Source of the DNA: Ornithinimicrobium flavum
GTDB taxonomy: Bacteria > Actinomycetota > Actinomycetes > Actinomycetales > Dermatophilaceae
Assembly: GCF_004526345.1 (NCBI RefSeq)
Contig: NZ_CP038213.1
Location: 682,001 to 746,000, forward strand
Direction: 5' to 3'
DNA length: 64,000 bases
This document shows positions 9,862 to 22,375 of this stretch, one piece after another. The notes below the pieces were generated by a model that saw nothing but the letters and a program-made list of their open reading frames with translations, did no database searches and had not been told where the DNA came from. Each line of letters opens with the position of its first letter. Position 1 is the stretch's first letter. Position numbers and translations under genes: made by a program.

Positions 9862-10551
9862 ATGTCTGATGAGCTGAAGATCTCCGCCGAGAAGCGCACC
9901 GAGTTCGGCAAGGGCGCCGCCCGCCGCATCCGTCGCGCGGACAAGGTGCCCGCCGTCCTGTACGGCCACGGCACCGACCCGGTCCACCTGTCCCTGCCCG
10001 GCCACGAGACCCTGCTGGCCCTGCGTCACACCAACGCGGTCCTGAGCCTGGACGTCGAGGGTGAGCAGCAGCTGGCCCTGGCCAAGGACGTCCAGCGCGA
10101 CCCGATCAAGCGCACGATCGAGCACGTCGACCTGGTCATCGTCCGCAAGGGTGAGAAGGTCGTCGTCGACGTCGCCGTCCACGTGGAGGGCGAGGCCGCC
10201 CCCGAGACCGTCGTCACCACCGACCACTCCGAGCTCACCGTCGAGGCCGAGGCCACGCACATCCCGGAGAGCCTCATCGTCTCGGTCGAGGGTCTGGAGG
10301 CCGGCACCCAGATCCTGGCCGGCCAGGTCGAGCTGCCCGAGGGCGTCACCCTGGTCACCGACGCCGAGGCTCTCGTCGTCAACGTCACCCAGGCCATCTC
10401 CGAGGAGGCCCTGGAGGCCGAGCTCGCCGAGGCCGAGGCCGAGGTCGGCATCGAGACCGACGAGCCGGAGTCCGAGGGTGACGCCGAGGCACCTGCCGAG
10501 GGTGAGGCCGCCGCCGAGTCCGGTGACGGCGAGGCCGCCGACCAGGCGTGA
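9862..10551 (+). CDS. rplY: 50S ribosomal protein L25 / general stress protein Ctc
   Basis: Long (CTC-type) L25 of 229 residues that binds 5S rRNA. The N-terminal RNA-binding domain (residues 1-95) shows SAEKRTEFGKGAARRIRRA, VPAVLYGHG and KDVQRDPIKRTIEHVDL. The second beta domain (about 96-185) is followed by a Glu/Ala-rich acidic tail (about 190-229), normal for actinobacterial members. ATG with SD-like AGAAGG just upstream. Followed by a strong hairpin terminator before pth, so pth may depend on read-through or its own promoter. Confidence 0.96.
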   Translation: MSDELKISAEKRTEFGKGAARRIRRADKVPAVLYGHGTDPVHLSLPGHETLLALRHTNAVLSLDVEGEQQLALAKDVQRDPIKRTIEHVDLVIVRKGEKVVVDVAVHVEGEAAPETVVTTDHSELTVEAEATHIPESLIVSVEGLEAGTQILAGQVELPEGVTLVTDAEALVVNVTQAISEEALEAELAEAEAEVGIETDEPESEGDAEAPAEGEAAAESGDGEAADQA

Positions 10552-10580
10552 GCCGCTGACGCGATCCCCGCACCACCGAC

Positions 10581-10621
10581 GCGGCCGTGCCGGCCCGGGA
10601 CTGTCCCGCCGGCACGGCCGC
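10581..10621 (+). terminator. strong hairpin between rplY and pth
   Basis: A perfect 14-bp inverted repeat: GCGGCCGTGCCGGC at 10581-10594 and its complement at 10608-10621. The 13-nt loop can itself pair (GGGA/TCCC). It is followed by TCGTTCC, with no strong U run, as is common in actinobacterial terminators. Confidence 0.75.
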
Positions 10622-10650
10622 GTCGTTCCCCCGAGCCACCTGGAGCACCC

Positions 10651-11250
10651 ATGAGCACCGCACCCTGGTTGGTCGTGGGGCTGGGCAACCCCGGCCCGCG
10701 CTACGAGGGCAACCGCCACAACATCGGCGCGATGGCGGTCGCCGAGCTGGCACGCCGCGCCGGCTCGACCCTGCGCGAGCACAAGGCGGCTCGCGCCTGG
10801 GCCGCCGAGGTCCGGCTCGGGACGTCGCCGGGCGGGCTGCCCGGCCCGCGCGCCGTCCTGGCGCGCCCCCGGACCTACATGAACGTCTCGGGCGGGCCCG
10901 TGAGCGGCCTGATGAAGTTCTACAAGGTCCCTCCCGAGCAGCTCGTCGTCGTCCACGACGAGCTCGACATCGACTTCGGCGTCCTGCGGCTCAAGCGGGG
11001 CGGCGGTGAGGGCGGGCACAACGGGCTGCGCTCGATCAGCCAGTCGCTGGGCAGCAAGGACTACCTCCGGGTGCGGCTGGGCATCGGCCGGCCGCCGGGG
11101 CGGCAGGACCCCGCCGACTACGTGCTGGCCGACTTCCCCTCCCGCGACCAGGTGGAGGTCGACCTGCTGGTGGGGGAGGGGGCGGACGCCGTCGAGGACC
11201 TCGTCCACGTCGGGCTGGAGGCCGCCCAGCAGCGCTTCCACGCCCGCTGA
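10651..11250 (+). CDS. pth: peptidyl-tRNA hydrolase
   Basis: Releases tRNA from prematurely dropped peptidyl-tRNA. Length 199 residues is typical. Motifs: [19 protein letters not shown] with the catalytic His at residue 23, [21 protein letters not shown] and [16 protein letters not shown] with GGAGCACCC upstream. The rplY-pth pair is conserved in many bacteria. It converges on pspA with a shared terminator. Confidence 0.97.
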   Translation: MSTAPWLVVGLGNPGPRYEGNRHNIGAMAVAELARRAGSTLREHKAARAWAAEVRLGTSPGGLPGPRAVLARPRTYMNVSGGPVSGLMKFYKVPPEQLVVVHDELDIDFGVLRLKRGGGEGGHNGLRSISQSLGSKDYLRVRLGIGRPPGRQDPADYVLADFPSRDQVEVDLLVGEGADAVEDLVHVGLEAAQQRFHAR

Positions 11251-11271
11251 CGTCACCCTCCCCGCGCGGGG

Positions 11272-11303
11272 CCGGGTGGCGCGCCGTGAGGCCCGCCACC
11301 CGG
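11272..11303. terminator. bidirectional terminator between pth and pspA
   Basis: A perfect 10-bp inverted repeat, CCGGGTGGCG (11272-11281) and CGCCACCCGG (11294-11303), sits in the 62-bp gap between the convergent ends of pth and pspA. Confidence 0.65.
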
Positions 11304-11312
11304 TGAGGCAGG

Positions 11313-12032
11313 TCAGCCCTGCTGGCCCTTGAGCTGCTGCAGCCGCGCCTCGATCTCCGCGTCGGCGCTGTGGTCGTCCAGCTCGGCGAACTGGTCCTCC
11401 AGGCTGGTGGAGCGGGCCTCGGCGCGCCCGGCGACCATCGCCTCCTGCTTGCGGATCTGGTCCTCCCAGCGGGAGAGGTCGCTCGTGGGGTCCATGACGT
11501 CGATGGAGGCCATGGCGTCCTGGACCTTGTTCTGCGCCTCGACGCTGCGGGCGCGGGCCACGAGGGTGCCCCGTCGCGACTTGAGGTCCTCCAGCTTGGT
11601 CTTCATCGTGGTCAGACCGGCCTTGAGCTGCTCGACGGTCTCGTTCTGCTGGGAGATCGTCGGCTCGGCCCGGCTGATCTCGCCCTCGTGCTGGATCTGC
11701 CGGCTGAGCGCGACCCGCGCCAGGCTGTCGAACTTGTAGGCGCCGTCCGGGTCGCCGGAGGCCCTCATCTGCTCCGCCTTCTCCGAGGCCGCGGCGGCCT
11801 TGCGGCCCCACTCCGCGACGGCCTCACGGTCGGTCTGCAGGTCGGCCTCGGCCATCCGCACGTTGGCGATGGTCTGGGCCACCGCCTCCTCCGCCTCGGC
11901 GATGGAGTTGGTGTAGTCGCGGATCAGCTGGTCCAGCATCTTCTCCGGGTCCTCGGCACGGTCCAGCAGCGCGTTGACGTTGGCGCGCGCGAGCTGGCTG
12001 ATGCGACCGAGGATGGTCTGCTTCTGGGTCAT
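11313..12032 (-). CDS. pspA: PspA/IM30 family protein
   Basis: Protein of 239 residues, almost entirely charged coiled coil, in the PspA/Vipp1 (ESCRT-III-like) family that binds the inner face of the membrane under envelope stress. Starts MTQKQTILGRISQLARANVN (amphipathic membrane-binding helix), followed by LLDRAEDPEKMLDQLIRDY, the family signature. SD-like AAAGGA precedes the ATG. The upstream minus-strand gene encodes a membrane TPM-domain protein, so the pair may form an envelope-stress unit. No PspF/PspB/PspC neighbours are seen. Confidence 0.92.
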   Translation of the reverse strand: MTQKQTILGRISQLARANVNALLDRAEDPEKMLDQLIRDYTNSIAEAEEAVAQTIANVRMAEADLQTDREAVAEWGRKAAAASEKAEQMRASGDPDGAYKFDSLARVALSRQIQHEGEISRAEPTISQQNETVEQLKAGLTTMKTKLEDLKSRRGTLVARARSVEAQNKVQDAMASIDVMDPTSDLSRWEDQIRKQEAMVAGRAEARSTSLEDQFAELDDHSADAEIEARLQQLKGQQG

Positions 12033-12143
12033 GATCGATCCTTTCGTCGTCCCTGATCGGGTCTGTGGGTGTCCGGGTATGCGGTGGTCGGGGCTGCTGT
12101 CGTGAGCCTGCGCCGGTGTCCGGGTATGCGGTGGGTCGTCGGC

Positions 12144-14276
12144 TCAGAACCGACCGCCGGAGAAGTTGCCGCCCCCGCCGCCTCCGCCGAAGCTGCCGCC
12201 ACCGAAGCTCCCTCCGCCGAAACCGCCTCCGCCGAAGCCGCCGCCCCCGCCCCAGCCGCCGGAGTGGTGGTGGCCGCCGCCCCGCCCGCCGCCCAGCAGG
12301 ATGCCGCCGAGGATGACCGACCACGGGTCGATCCCGCCGGACCGCGGGCCGCCGTAGGGGGAGCCGGGGCCGCCGGAGCCGCCCCAGGAGCTGAGGTCGT
12401 TCTGAGCCTCGGTCAGCGCCTGCTCGCCGAGCTGCTCGGCGCGGGTGAGCAGCGCCATCGCGTTGGCCGGGTCGCTCTCGGCCAGGGACTGGGCCTGGTC
12501 GAAGAGGCGCAGGGCCTCGGACATGCGGGTGCGGGCCCCGCTGTTCACGGCACCGCGGCGGGTGGCGATCGTCTGGTTGATGCTCTGCAGCCGGGCGCCG
12601 ACCCGGCTCACCCGCTGCGTGAAGTTCTCCCGCATCTTGCGCGTGTGGGCCTCGCTCTCGCGCATGGGCGCCAGCAGCGTGTCGAGGTCGTGCTCGGCGG
12701 CGTCGAGGTCGGCGAGCGCCCGCAGGGGGTCTCCGCTGGTCCGCGAGGACCGGGCGCGGTCGATGGCCTCCCGGGCGCGCTGGGCGGCCTCGGCGACGAG
12801 CGGCTCCCGGGGTGCCAGACGCTGGACGTCCTGCAGGTCCGAGCTCAGCGACGCCACGCGGGCACTGATCTCCTCGGCGGAGTTGCGCAGGTCGTCGTCG
12901 GCCCGGGCGATCTGGTCCAGCAGGACCACCGCCTGCCCGAGGGCCTCCTCGGCGGCCCGCGCGGCAGCCACGGCGGAGGCCCGGTCGTCCCGCTGCAGCG
13001 ACTGCCGCCCGGCGTTGATGAAGCCGTCGGCGGACTGCACGAGGTTGGTGGCCTGGCTGTGGTGGTCACGCACCGTGCGCAGCGCCTCGGCGGGGTAGCG
13101 CGCCGCCAGTCCGCTCACCTCCTGCTCGGCCACCGGCAGCCGCTCGCGCGTCTCCCGCGCGCGCGCCTCCAGCTCGTCGAGGAACTGCGGTGCGCGGTCC
13201 TGCAGCGAGCGGAGCGTCGCGAACTCCTGGGTGTGCTCGTCCAGGGCCCGGCGCGAGACGGTGGTGAGCTCGATGATCCGCGCGAGCATGCTGCGCTCGA
13301 CGTCCTCGGGCTCCTTGCGGTCGTCGTCCAGCTGCTGCCGCAGCGAGAAGGCCTCCTGGGCCGAGGTGCGGGCGCTCGCCAGCGCCTTGCGGAACGGCTC
13401 GGTGCGCTGGGTGCCGAACTGCGCCTCGGCGAAGGCCAGCTCCTCCTCGGCGGACCGAACGGCGTTGTCCATCCCGACCAGCGACTCCGCGGCCTGGCGC
13501 TGCAGGTCCTGCAGGCTCACGCCGCGCGCCTCCGGCGGGACGGGTGCGCCCCCGGAGGGACGCCGCTGCTGCTTCGAGCGCCGGCTACCGGCGACGGCGC
13601 CCACCCCGCCGATGACCAGGGGCAGCAGGAAGAGGAGGGGGAAGCCGCCCCCCAGGCCGCCGGAGGAGTCGTTGCGCACCGGGCCCTGCTCGTACTCCGG
13701 GGGTACGTAACCCCCCGACCCGTCGGAGCTGCCGGACCCCGAGCCTCCGGAGGAGTACTCCCGGGCCAGGCCCGCGACCATCCCCTCCACCGCACCCGGC
13801 CAGTCGTCCTCGGCCAGGGCGGGGCGGACGTCCTCGAGCTGGATGACCTGCAGCGACTCGGCGCTCAGCGTGGCCCCGACGTCTCCCAGGCCGTAGCGCC
13901 GCTGATCCACGGCCACGGCCAGCACGATGTCGCCCGGCCCCATGCCGGAGACCTCGGAGGCCTCCTGGGCCCACGCCTCGCCGTCCATGGCGGCGCCGGA
14001 GCTGTCGGTGAACTCCTCGACGAAGGCGACGTAGAGGGCCAGGCCGGTCTCCTCCATCAGCCCGTCGATCTGCTCCTGGGCCTGGGCCTCCTCCGCGTCG
14101 CTCAGCGCGTCGGCCGGGTCGTAGATCTGACCGGGCAGGTCCAGCGGCTCCTCGGCAGCGGCCGGGGCGGCGCCGGCGAGCGCGAGGCCGGCGGCGACGA
14201 GCACGGCATACCTGGCACGCGCCCGCGGCGGACGCCGACGGGAGCGGTCACGGGCCTGCACGGTGGTATCCCTCAC
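12144..14276 (-). CDS. TPM-domain membrane protein with long coiled coil and Gly-rich tail
   Basis: About 710 residues. Basic N-terminus and signal segment (YAVLVAAGLALAGAAPAAA), then a TPM domain (about residues 45-185; begins PGQIYDPADALSDAEEAQ). A Ser/Gly linker leads to a membrane segment (PLLFLLPLVIGGVGAVAGS, about residue 225), about 370 residues of Ala/Glu/Arg-rich coiled coil, and a tail of GGGFGGG-type repeats ending HHHSGGW through GGRF. TPM proteins are extracytoplasmic-facing membrane proteins linked to photosystem repair or phosphatase activity elsewhere; role in actinobacteria is unclear. GTG start chosen for the GGGAGG sequence upstream and the signal peptide directly after it. 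Confidence 0.82.
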   Translation of the reverse strand: MRDTTVQARDRSRRRPPRARARYAVLVAAGLALAGAAPAAAEEPLDLPGQIYDPADALSDAEEAQAQEQIDGLMEETGLALYVAFVEEFTDSSGAAMDGEAWAQEASEVSGMGPGDIVLAVAVDQRRYGLGDVGATLSAESLQVIQLEDVRPALAEDDWPGAVEGMVAGLAREYSSGGSGSGSSDGSGGYVPPEYEQGPVRNDSSGGLGGGFPLLFLLPLVIGGVGAVAGSRRSKQQRRPSGGAPVPPEARGVSLQDLQRQAAESLVGMDNAVRSAEEELAFAEAQFGTQRTEPFRKALASARTSAQEAFSLRQQLDDDRKEPEDVERSMLARIIELTTVSRRALDEHTQEFATLRSLQDRAPQFLDELEARARETRERLPVAEQEVSGLAARYPAEALRTVRDHHSQATNLVQSADGFINAGRQSLQRDDRASAVAAARAAEEALGQAVVLLDQIARADDDLRNSAEEISARVASLSSDLQDVQRLAPREPLVAEAAQRAREAIDRARSSRTSGDPLRALADLDAAEHDLDTLLAPMRESEAHTRKMRENFTQRVSRVGARLQSINQTIATRRGAVNSGARTRMSEALRLFDQAQSLAESDPANAMALLTRAEQLGEQALTEAQNDLSSWGGSGGPGSPYGGPRSGGIDPWSVILGGILLGGGRGGGHHHSGGWGGGGGFGGGGFGGGSFGGGSFGGGGGGGNFSGGRF

Positions 14277-14399
14277 GGGTTCGATCCTCCCTGACCTGGG
14301 TCTGCGGCGCCACCGGGTCCGGCCGGCGCCCCCGGGGCCAGCATGGCACGACCGCCCCGCACCACCTGCGACGAGCCGGGGCACCCCGGCGTTCCCCCT

Positions 14400-14405
14400 A
14401 GACTG
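14400..14405 (+). promoter_or_regulatory. -10 box TAGACT of mfd
   Basis: TAGACT predicts a leader of about 38 nt before the mfd ATG at 14450. Confidence 0.5.
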
Positions 14406-14449
14406 GGTGCTCGCAATTCGCCCCAGCACATCGCCGCGAAGGACCCCCC

Positions 14450-17400
14450 ATGTCTCTGTCCCCCGTCGTCGACGTGCTGCGCGCGGACCCGGCCGTCCAG
14501 CGGGTGCTCGACGCAGCCGCGGAGGGTCGGCCGGCGGTGGACGTCTCCGCCGCGGCCGGGACGCACCCGGCCCTGGTGGCCGCCCTGGCCGGCGCCGACC
14601 GCGCGCCCCTGCTGGCCGTCACCGCCACCGGCCGCGAGGCCGACGACCTGGTGGCCGCGCTGGGTGGCCTGCTGAAGGACGGTGCGGACGTGGTCGCCGG
14701 GTTCCCGTCCTGGGAGACGCTGCCGCACGAGCGGCTCAGTCCCCGCTCCGACACCGTCGGTCGACGGCTCGCGACCCTGCGCCGCCTGGCCCACCCGGAC
14801 CCCTCCGACCCCGCGACCGGACCGGTGCGGGTCGTGGTCGCTAGCGTCCGGGCGCTGCTGCAGCCCGTGGTCCGGGGCCTGGGGGACCTGGAGCCGGTGC
14901 GTCTGCGCGCCGGCGAGGACCGGGCGCTCCCCGAGGTGGCCGAGGCCCTCGTGGGTGCGGCCTACTCGCGTGTCGACATGGTGGAGAAGCGGGGGGAGTT
15001 CGCGGTCCGCGGCGGGATCCTGGACGTCTTCCCGCCCACGGAGGAGCACCCCGTGCGCGTGGAGTTCTGGGGGGACACGGTCGAGGAGGTCCGCTGGTTC
15101 AAGGTCGCCGACCAGCGCAGCCTCGAGATCGCGCAGCACGGCCTCTACGCGCCGCCGTGCCGGGAGGTGCTGCTCACCGAGGACGTCCGTGCCCGCGCGG
15201 CCGAGCTGCTCGACGTGCTGCCGGGGGCCGCGGACATCCTGGGCAGGGTCGCCGAGGGCATCGCCGTGGAGGGTATGGAGTCGCTCGCGCCCGCCCTGGT
15301 CGACGGGATGGAGACGCTCGTCGACGTCCTGCCGCCGAGCTCCCGCGTCGTCGTGCTGGACCCGGAGCGGGTGCGCACGCGGGCCCACGACCTGGTGACG
15401 ACGAGCGAGGAGTTCCTCCAGGCCGGGTGGGCGGCCGCCGCGGGCGGCGGAGCCAGCGTCCCCATCGACCTGCAGCAGGTGCTGGGCACCGCCTCGTCCT
15501 GGTCGCTCGCGGACATGCGCACGCACACCCTGGGCAGCGGCCACCCGTGGTGGGCACTGACCGCGTTCACCGCCGACGAGGAGCTGGCCGAGCCGGACGA
15601 CGAGGTCAGCACCCTGGTGGTGCCCTCCACGCCGGTGGCCGCCTACCGCAGCGACGCCGAGGCCCTGGTCACCGACCTCCGCGCCTGGGCGGGGGAGGGA
15701 CGACCGGTCGTCCTCGCGCTGGACGGCCACGGCCTGGCCCGCCGCGTCGGCGAGGTGCTCGGCGAGCACGACGTGCCCCACCGGCTCGTCGAGGAGCTGA
15801 CGGACGCGGACCTGCCGACCGACCTGGTCACCGTCACGACCGGGCGGGTGGGCCGCGGCTTCCTCCTGGGTGAGGGCGGTCTCGTCCTGGTGGGGGAGAC
15901 CGACCTCACGGGCCAGCAGTCGTCCGGGGGCTCGACCAAGGACATGCGGAAGATGCCCTCGCGCCGCCGCCAGCAGGTGGACCCGCTCCAGCTGCGTCCC
16001 GGGGACTTCGTCGTCCACGAGCAGCACGGCGTGGGCCGGTTCGTCGAGATGGCCCAGCGCACCGTCCAGGGCGCCACCCGGGAGTACGTCGTGCTGGAGT
16101 ACGCGAGCTCCAAGCCGCGGGGGCACGGCATACCCGACCGGCTCTTCCTGCCCACCGACCAGCTGGACCAGCTGACGAAGTACGTCGGCGGCGAGGCGCC
16201 CTCGCTGCACCGCCTGGGCGGCTCTGACTGGCAGAAGACCAAGGCGCGCGCCCGCAAGCACGTCAAGCAGATCGCCGGCGAGCTCATCCGGCTCTACTCC
16301 GCCCGCCAGGCGACGCAGGGGCACGCCTTCGGCCCGGACACCCCCTGGCAGCGCGAGCTCGAGGACGCCTTCGCCTTCGCCGAGACCCCCGACCAGCTCT
16401 CGAGCATCGAGGAGGTCAAGGCCGACATGGAGAAGACAGTCCCGATGGACCGGCTGATCAGCGGCGACGTCGGCTACGGCAAGACCGAGATCGCGGTGCG
16501 GGCCGCCTTCAAGGCGATCCAGGACGGCAAGCAGGTGGCGGTCCTCGTGCCGACGACCCTGCTGGTCCAGCAGCACCTCGAGACCTTCTCCGAGCGCTAC
16601 GCCCAGTTCCCCGTCGTGGTGCGGGCCCTGTCCCGCTTCCAGAGCGACAAGGAGGCCCGGTCGATCATCGCCGGGCTCGCCGACGGCTCGGTGGACCTGG
16701 TCATCGGCACGCACCGGCTGCTCAGCTCCACGGTCCGCTTCAAGGACCTGGGGCTGGTCGTCGTCGACGAGGAGCAGCGCTTCGGCGTCGAGCACAAGGA
16801 GCAGCTCAAGGCCCTGCGCACGAACGTCGACGTGCTCTCGATGTCCGCGACCCCGATCCCGCGCACCCTGGAGATGGCCATCACGGGCATCCGCGAGATG
16901 TCGACGCTGGCCACGCCGCCGGAGGAGCGGCACCCCGTGCTGACCTTCGTCGGCGGCTACGACGAGAAGCAGATCGCCGCGGCGGTGCGGCGCGAGCTGC
17001 TGCGCGAGGGTCAGGTCTTCTACATCCACAACAAGGTCTCCTCGATCGAGAAGGCCGCCTCCCGGCTGCGCGAGCTCGTGCCGGAGGCGCGGATCGAGAC
17101 GGCGCACGGGCAGATGGGCGAGCACAAGCTGGAGCAGGTCGTCGTCGACTTCTGGGAGCGGCGCTTCGACGTGCTCGTCTGCACCACCATCGTCGAGACC
17201 GGCCTGGACATCTCCAACGCCAACACCCTCATCGTCGAGCGGGCCGACACCCTCGGCCTGTCCCAGCTGCACCAGCTCCGCGGCCGGGTGGGCCGGGGAC
17301 GCGAGCGGGCCTACGCCTACTTCCTCTACCCCCCGGAGAAGCCGCTCACCGAGACCGCGGTCGACCGGCTGCAGACGATCGCGGCCAACACCGACCTGGG

Positions 17401-18042
17401 CTCGGGCATCGCCGTGGCGATGAAGGACCTGGAGATCCGCGGCGCCGGCAACCTGCTGGGCGGCGAGCAGTCCGGGCACATCGAGGGGGTCGGCTTCGAC
17501 CTCTACGTCCGGCTGGTCGGTGAGGCGGTGGCGGCGTTCAAGGGGGACGTGCAGGAGCCGCCGGCCGAGGTGAAGATCGAGCTGCCCGTCGACGCCCACC
17601 TCCCGCACGACTACGTCCCGGGCGAGCGGCTGCGGCTGGAGGCCTACCGCAAGCTCGCCCAGGTCGCCGACGAGGCGGAGCTGGAGCAGATCCGCGGGAG
17701 CTCGTGGACCGCTACGGCGCACCTCCGCCGGCGGTGGAGACCCTCCTCCAGGTCGCCCGGCTGCGCACCGTGGCCCGGGCCGCGGGGATCACCGACATCG
17801 GCGTGCAGGGTCAGATGGTGCGCTTCGCCCCGGTCGAGAACCTGCGGGAGTCCCAGCAGCTGCGGCTCACCCGGGTCTACCGGGGCACGATCATCAAGCC
17901 CGCCCTGCGCCAGATCCTCGTGCCGATGCCCAAGACCGCGCCGGTGGGGGGCAGGCCGCTGCGGGACAAGGACATCCTCGACTGGGCCGGGCAGCTGGTG
18001 CAGACCGTCCTGCTGGACGACTACGCGAGCGCGAAGGCCTGA
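14450..18042 (+). CDS. mfd: transcription-repair coupling factor, one frameshift
   Basis: ATP-dependent translocase that removes stalled RNA polymerase at DNA lesions and recruits UvrA. About 1197 residues. The UvrB-like N-terminal region includes [20 protein letters not shown] and [13 protein letters not shown]. The RNA-polymerase-binding domain starts [15 protein letters not shown]. Motor motifs: [16 protein letters not shown] (Walker A), [44 protein letters not shown] and [14 protein letters not shown]. Near 17697 one base is missing in CGCGGGAGCTC; the C-terminal domain (ELVDRYG to DDYASAKA) continues in another frame to 18042. Probably a sequencing error. Convergent neighbours are absent; mfd leads the mazG-eno run. 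Confidence 0.95.
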
Positions 18043-18077
18043 CCGCGCGCCTGTCCCGGAGCCGGGGACGTCTCGCC

Positions 18078-18083
18078 TACGCT
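18078..18083 (+). promoter_or_regulatory. -10 box TACGCT, leaderless type
   Basis: TACGCT ends 6 nt before the ATG at 18090 of the membrane-protein gene, right after mfd. Confidence 0.4.
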
Positions 18084-18089
18084 CCCAGG

Positions 18090-18806
18090 ATGTCCCCGGA
18101 GCGCCGGTTCGCGACCACGGTCCTGGCCGGGCTGAGCGCCGTGGTCGTGCTGCTCGCGGCGGGCAACGTCGCCACGGTGGTGGTCGACCGGCGGGTGCGC
18201 ACCCTGCCCGAGGAGCTCCTGCGGGTCTTCAACCTCAACGTCGAGTCCTCCCTCGGGACCTGGTTGTCCATCGTGCTGACGGCGCTCGCCGGCGGGCTGG
18301 CCCTCCTGGCGGCCTGGGGTAGTGCGGATCGGCGGCAGCGCTGGGGCTGGCTCGCCGTCGCCGGGCTGCTGATCCTGCTCAGCGTCGACGACAAGGTGCA
18401 GTTCCACGAGCGGCTGCCCGACTACCTCGGTATGGAGCGCGGCTCGCTGGCCACCCACGAGTGGCTCCTGCCGGGGATCGTCCTGCTGGGGCTGGCGCTG
18501 GTGGTCGTGATCGTCCTGGCCCGGCACCTGCCGCGGGTCCCGCGGCGCTGGCTGCTGGTGGCGCTGGTCGTCTTCGTGGCCGGGTCGGTCGGCGCCGAGG
18601 GGCTGTCCGGTCTGCTGGTCCGCGGGGCGGAGGGAGAGACCGGCACGCTGCGCAGGCTGGTCTTCGGCCTGATGATCCTCGAGGAGAGCCTGGAGATGCT
18701 GGGCTCGGCGCTCGCGGTGGCGGTCATCCTGGGCCACCTGCGTGCGGACGGCGTGCTGCGCCGCGGCCCGGGTGCGGCGTCGGAGCGGTCCGGCCCCCGA
18801 CTATGA
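18090..18806 (+). CDS. hypothetical multi-pass membrane protein
   Basis: Protein of 238 residues, not recognised as a named family. About six hydrophobic segments are visible: residues 8-30 ([20 protein letters not shown]), 58-78, 88-102 ([15 protein letters not shown]), 126-147 ([18 protein letters not shown]), 155-172 and 200-215. Acidic or histidine patches at membrane edges ([31 protein letters not shown]) could bind a metal or ligand, but this is inference. It overlaps the next gene by ATGA, so it is likely co-translated with the lipoprotein. Confidence 0.75.
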   Translation: MSPERRFATTVLAGLSAVVVLLAAGNVATVVVDRRVRTLPEELLRVFNLNVESSLGTWLSIVLTALAGGLALLAAWGSADRRQRWGWLAVAGLLILLSVDDKVQFHERLPDYLGMERGSLATHEWLLPGIVLLGLALVVVIVLARHLPRVPRRWLLVALVVFVAGSVGAEGLSGLLVRGAEGETGTLRRLVFGLMILEESLEMLGSALAVAVILGHLRADGVLRRGPGAASERSGPRL

Positions 18807-19323
18807 TGACGGCTGTGAAGCGCCTGATCCCTGCCACCGCCCCGGCCCTCGTCGCCGCCGTCGCCCTGGCCGGGTGCGGCGGCACGACCATGCAGGAGGG
18901 CGTGGTCGTCAACGGCTCCGCCTACTCGGTGCAGGAGGTCGAGGAGACCACCCGTCAGTTCAGCGAGCTGTCCGGCCAGGACGTGGCGCCCCAGGCCGTC
19001 ATCAGCATCGCCGGCGCCGTCCCGGTGCTCGACGAGTACTTCGCGGGCAGCACCTACCAGGCCAGCGAGTCCAGCCTGCGGGACGAGCTCGCGGGGGGCG
19101 GGCTCGACGGGGAGCCCGGCGAGCTCACCCTCGACGTGGCCCGGTACCAGTACTACGCCTCGGTGCTCAACGACCCGGCCGTGCAGGCCGACCCGGCGAT
19201 GGCGGACATCCTGGCGCAGGTCGACGGCTACGCCGCCGACGTGGCGGAGCAGGACGTCCGGGTGAACCCCCGCTTCGGTGCCTGGGACCCGCAGGCCGGG
19301 CAGGTCGTGCCGCAGGTGCCGTC

Positions 19324-19351
<28 letters not shown>
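18803..19351 (+). CDS. short lipoprotein resembling a SurA-type N-terminal domain
   Basis: Secreted lipoprotein of 182 residues with signal peptide and lipobox (VAALALAG-type segment ending LAGC at about residue 25). The region GVVVNGSAYSVQEVEETTRQ resembles the start of SurA/PrsA-type chaperones, which occupy this mfd-mazG position in other actinobacteria, but there is no PpiC-type isomerase domain afterwards, so if related it is a chaperone-only form. The start overlaps the previous stop, and the end overlaps the mazG start by 28 bp. Confidence 0.75.
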
Positions 19352-21718
<2,367 letters not shown>

Positions 21719-21814
21719 CCCGGCGCGCCTGGACGGGTCGGGGAGGGTGCACGGCATACCCTGGCGACGTTGCCGCACCCTCGCCCCGCCGACCCCGCAG
21801 ACCCCAGGAGCACC

Positions 21815-22375
21815 ATGAGCACCGCACGCGGTCCTCGCGACGCGCATCCGTCGGCGTCCCGTGGGGGCCGACCGCCCCGACGGCCCACCGCCCGCCCCGG
21901 CCAGCCGATGCCGACCCGGGCCGCGGGGGCCCGGGCGGCCGGCGGGCGGCCGGGACCGGGTCGGCAGACCCCGGCGCACGTGCGCCGGCTGCTCACCCTG
22001 CTCACGCTCGTGGTGCTCATGGCCCTCGTCCTGGCGCCCGCGCTGTCCGGCTACCTGCGGCAGCGGGCCGACATCTCGGCGGCCCGCGCCGGCATCGCCG
22101 CCCAGCAGGAGGAGATCGCGGGGCTCCGGGCCGAGCTGGAGACCTGGGAGGACCCCACCTTCGTCGAGCAGCAGGCGCGCGAGCGGCTGCGCTTCGTCAA
22201 GGAGGACGAGACCGTCTTCACCGTCATCGACGACACCGGCACCGACTACACCGAGGCGCTGCCGGGCATGGCCCCCGTCAGCGAGGAGGTCGTGGCGTCC
22301 AGCCCGTGGTACGGCCAGGTCTGGGAGTCGGTGATGGTGGCCAACGAGGGACTTCCTGAGACGATCGACCCATGA
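21815..22375 (+). CDS. septum formation initiator, DivIC/FtsB family
   Basis: Single-pass division protein of 186 residues. A basic, Pro/Arg-rich cytoplasmic N-terminus (residues 1-60) leads to one membrane helix (LLTLLTLVVLMALVLAPALS, about 63-83) and an external coiled coil (ISAARAGIAAQQEEIAGLRAEL is its start, broken here for length). The conserved ARERLRFVKEDETVF follows. In actinobacteria the gene follows eno and acts with FtsL/FtsQ in the divisome. SD CAGGAG precedes the ATG; the stop overlaps the DUF501 start (ATGA). Confidence 0.9.
   Translation: MSTARGPRDAHPSASRGGRPPRRPTARPGQPMPTRAAGARAAGGRPGPGRQTPAHVRRLLTLLTLVVLMALVLAPALSGYLRQRADISAARAGIAAQQEEIAGLRAELETWEDPTFVEQQARERLRFVKEDETVFTVIDDTGTDYTEALPGMAPVSEEVVASSPWYGQVWESVMVANEGLPETIDP

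Noticed and set aside
14273..17722. 1149-codon open frame antisense to mfd
   Set aside because: Low-complexity Arg/Leu/Gly translation, no motifs, covers a strongly conserved gene on the other strand.
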